NCBI GenBank assembly: GCA_003210115.1
Contig: QCNM01000010.1
Coordinates: 1-34,270, forward strand
Reading direction: 5' to 3'
Source of the DNA: SAR116 cluster bacterium AG-426-A06
GTDB taxonomy: Bacteria; Pseudomonadota; Alphaproteobacteria; Puniceispirillales; Marisalimonadaceae
Length of the DNA stretch: 34,270 nucleotides
The stretch's first letter is position 1; each line of letters begins with the position of its first letter. Under the pieces are notes generated by a model. The model had not been told where the DNA came from, did no database searches, and saw only the letters and a list, made by a program, of their open reading frames with translations. A program made the position numbers and the translations under genes. Below, piece after piece: positions 34,246 to 34,270 of this stretch.

Positions 34246-34270
34246 TATATGGTATTGGCACTGATTTAAT
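34242..34270 (+). CDS. acpS: Holo-[acyl-carrier-protein] synthase, 3' partial
   Basis: The first nine codons read MIYGIGTDL and match the AcpS N terminus (IGIGTDL; the Asp is a magnesium ligand). The gene runs off the right end. It overlaps pdxJ by four bases (ATGA), the classic pdxJ-acpS coupling. Confidence 0.82.

Noticed and set aside
1-34270. CRISPR array, prophage, IS element, tRNA or rRNA
   Set aside because: No regularly spaced repeats, transposase or integrase motifs, terminal inverted repeats or tRNA-like cloverleaf with CCA-type acceptor were seen on either strand.

Overview
The window reads as a strongly A+T-rich, gene-dense chromosome segment of an alphaproteobacterium, most likely a streamlined marine lineage of the SAR11/HIMB59 kind. 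This is inferred from three things: low G+C throughout; very short intergenic gaps with many 1-35 nt gene overlaps and several TTG starts; and the alphaproteobacterial order dapA-smpB-(udg remnant)-folK-rpoZ-rsh-DUF2062-pdxJ-acpS at the right end. No rRNA, tRNA, CRISPR array, insertion sequence or phage gene was seen.

Layout. (1) 1-3198: the 3' part of a very large, acidic, cysteine-free RTX-like secreted protein whose start lies left of the window, then a small unknown gene. (2) 3673-9520: a complete five-gene HAAT-type (branched-chain amino acid/amide) ABC importer followed by an amidase-signature hydrolase, apparently one operon for import and hydrolysis of an amide. A perfect hairpin lies between the binding-protein and first permease genes and corrects the permease start. 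(3) 9539-13541, minus strand: crotonase, ArsJ-associated GAPDH, the ArsJ organoarsenical exporter and a glutaredoxin-DinB fusion. (4) 13683-19014, plus strand: pstSCAB-phoU, diverging from block 3. A 7+4+7 Pho-box-like direct repeat lies in the shared upstream region. Blocks 3 and 4 together look like a phosphate-starvation and arsenate-detoxification locus: high-affinity phosphate uptake lets arsenate in, GAPDH makes 1-arseno-3-phosphoglycerate, and ArsJ exports it.

(5) 19023-27868: mixed catabolic and transport genes. These are a DadA-like FAD oxidoreductase, a DUF2842 membrane protein, an MFS transporter, a two-domain VOC protein, an SDR, a TauD/TfdA-type dioxygenase, a secreted PQQ sugar-dehydrogenase-like protein, a 46-codon DUF2256 zinc-ribbon gene, a TauE/SafE permease, a YdjA-type nitroreductase and a PLP-dependent threonine/serine dehydratase. 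(6) 27944-34270: the housekeeping block with dapA, smpB, a decayed family-5 uracil-DNA glycosylase pseudogene (frameshifts and an in-frame stop), folK, rpoZ, a bifunctional-type RelA/SpoT, a DUF2062 protein, pdxJ and the first codons of acpS.

The least ordinary parts are the Pho-linked arsJ cluster with its glutaredoxin-DinB fusion, the udg pseudogene in an otherwise streamlined region, and the giant RTX-like protein. I did not find a clearly new defence or mobile system.
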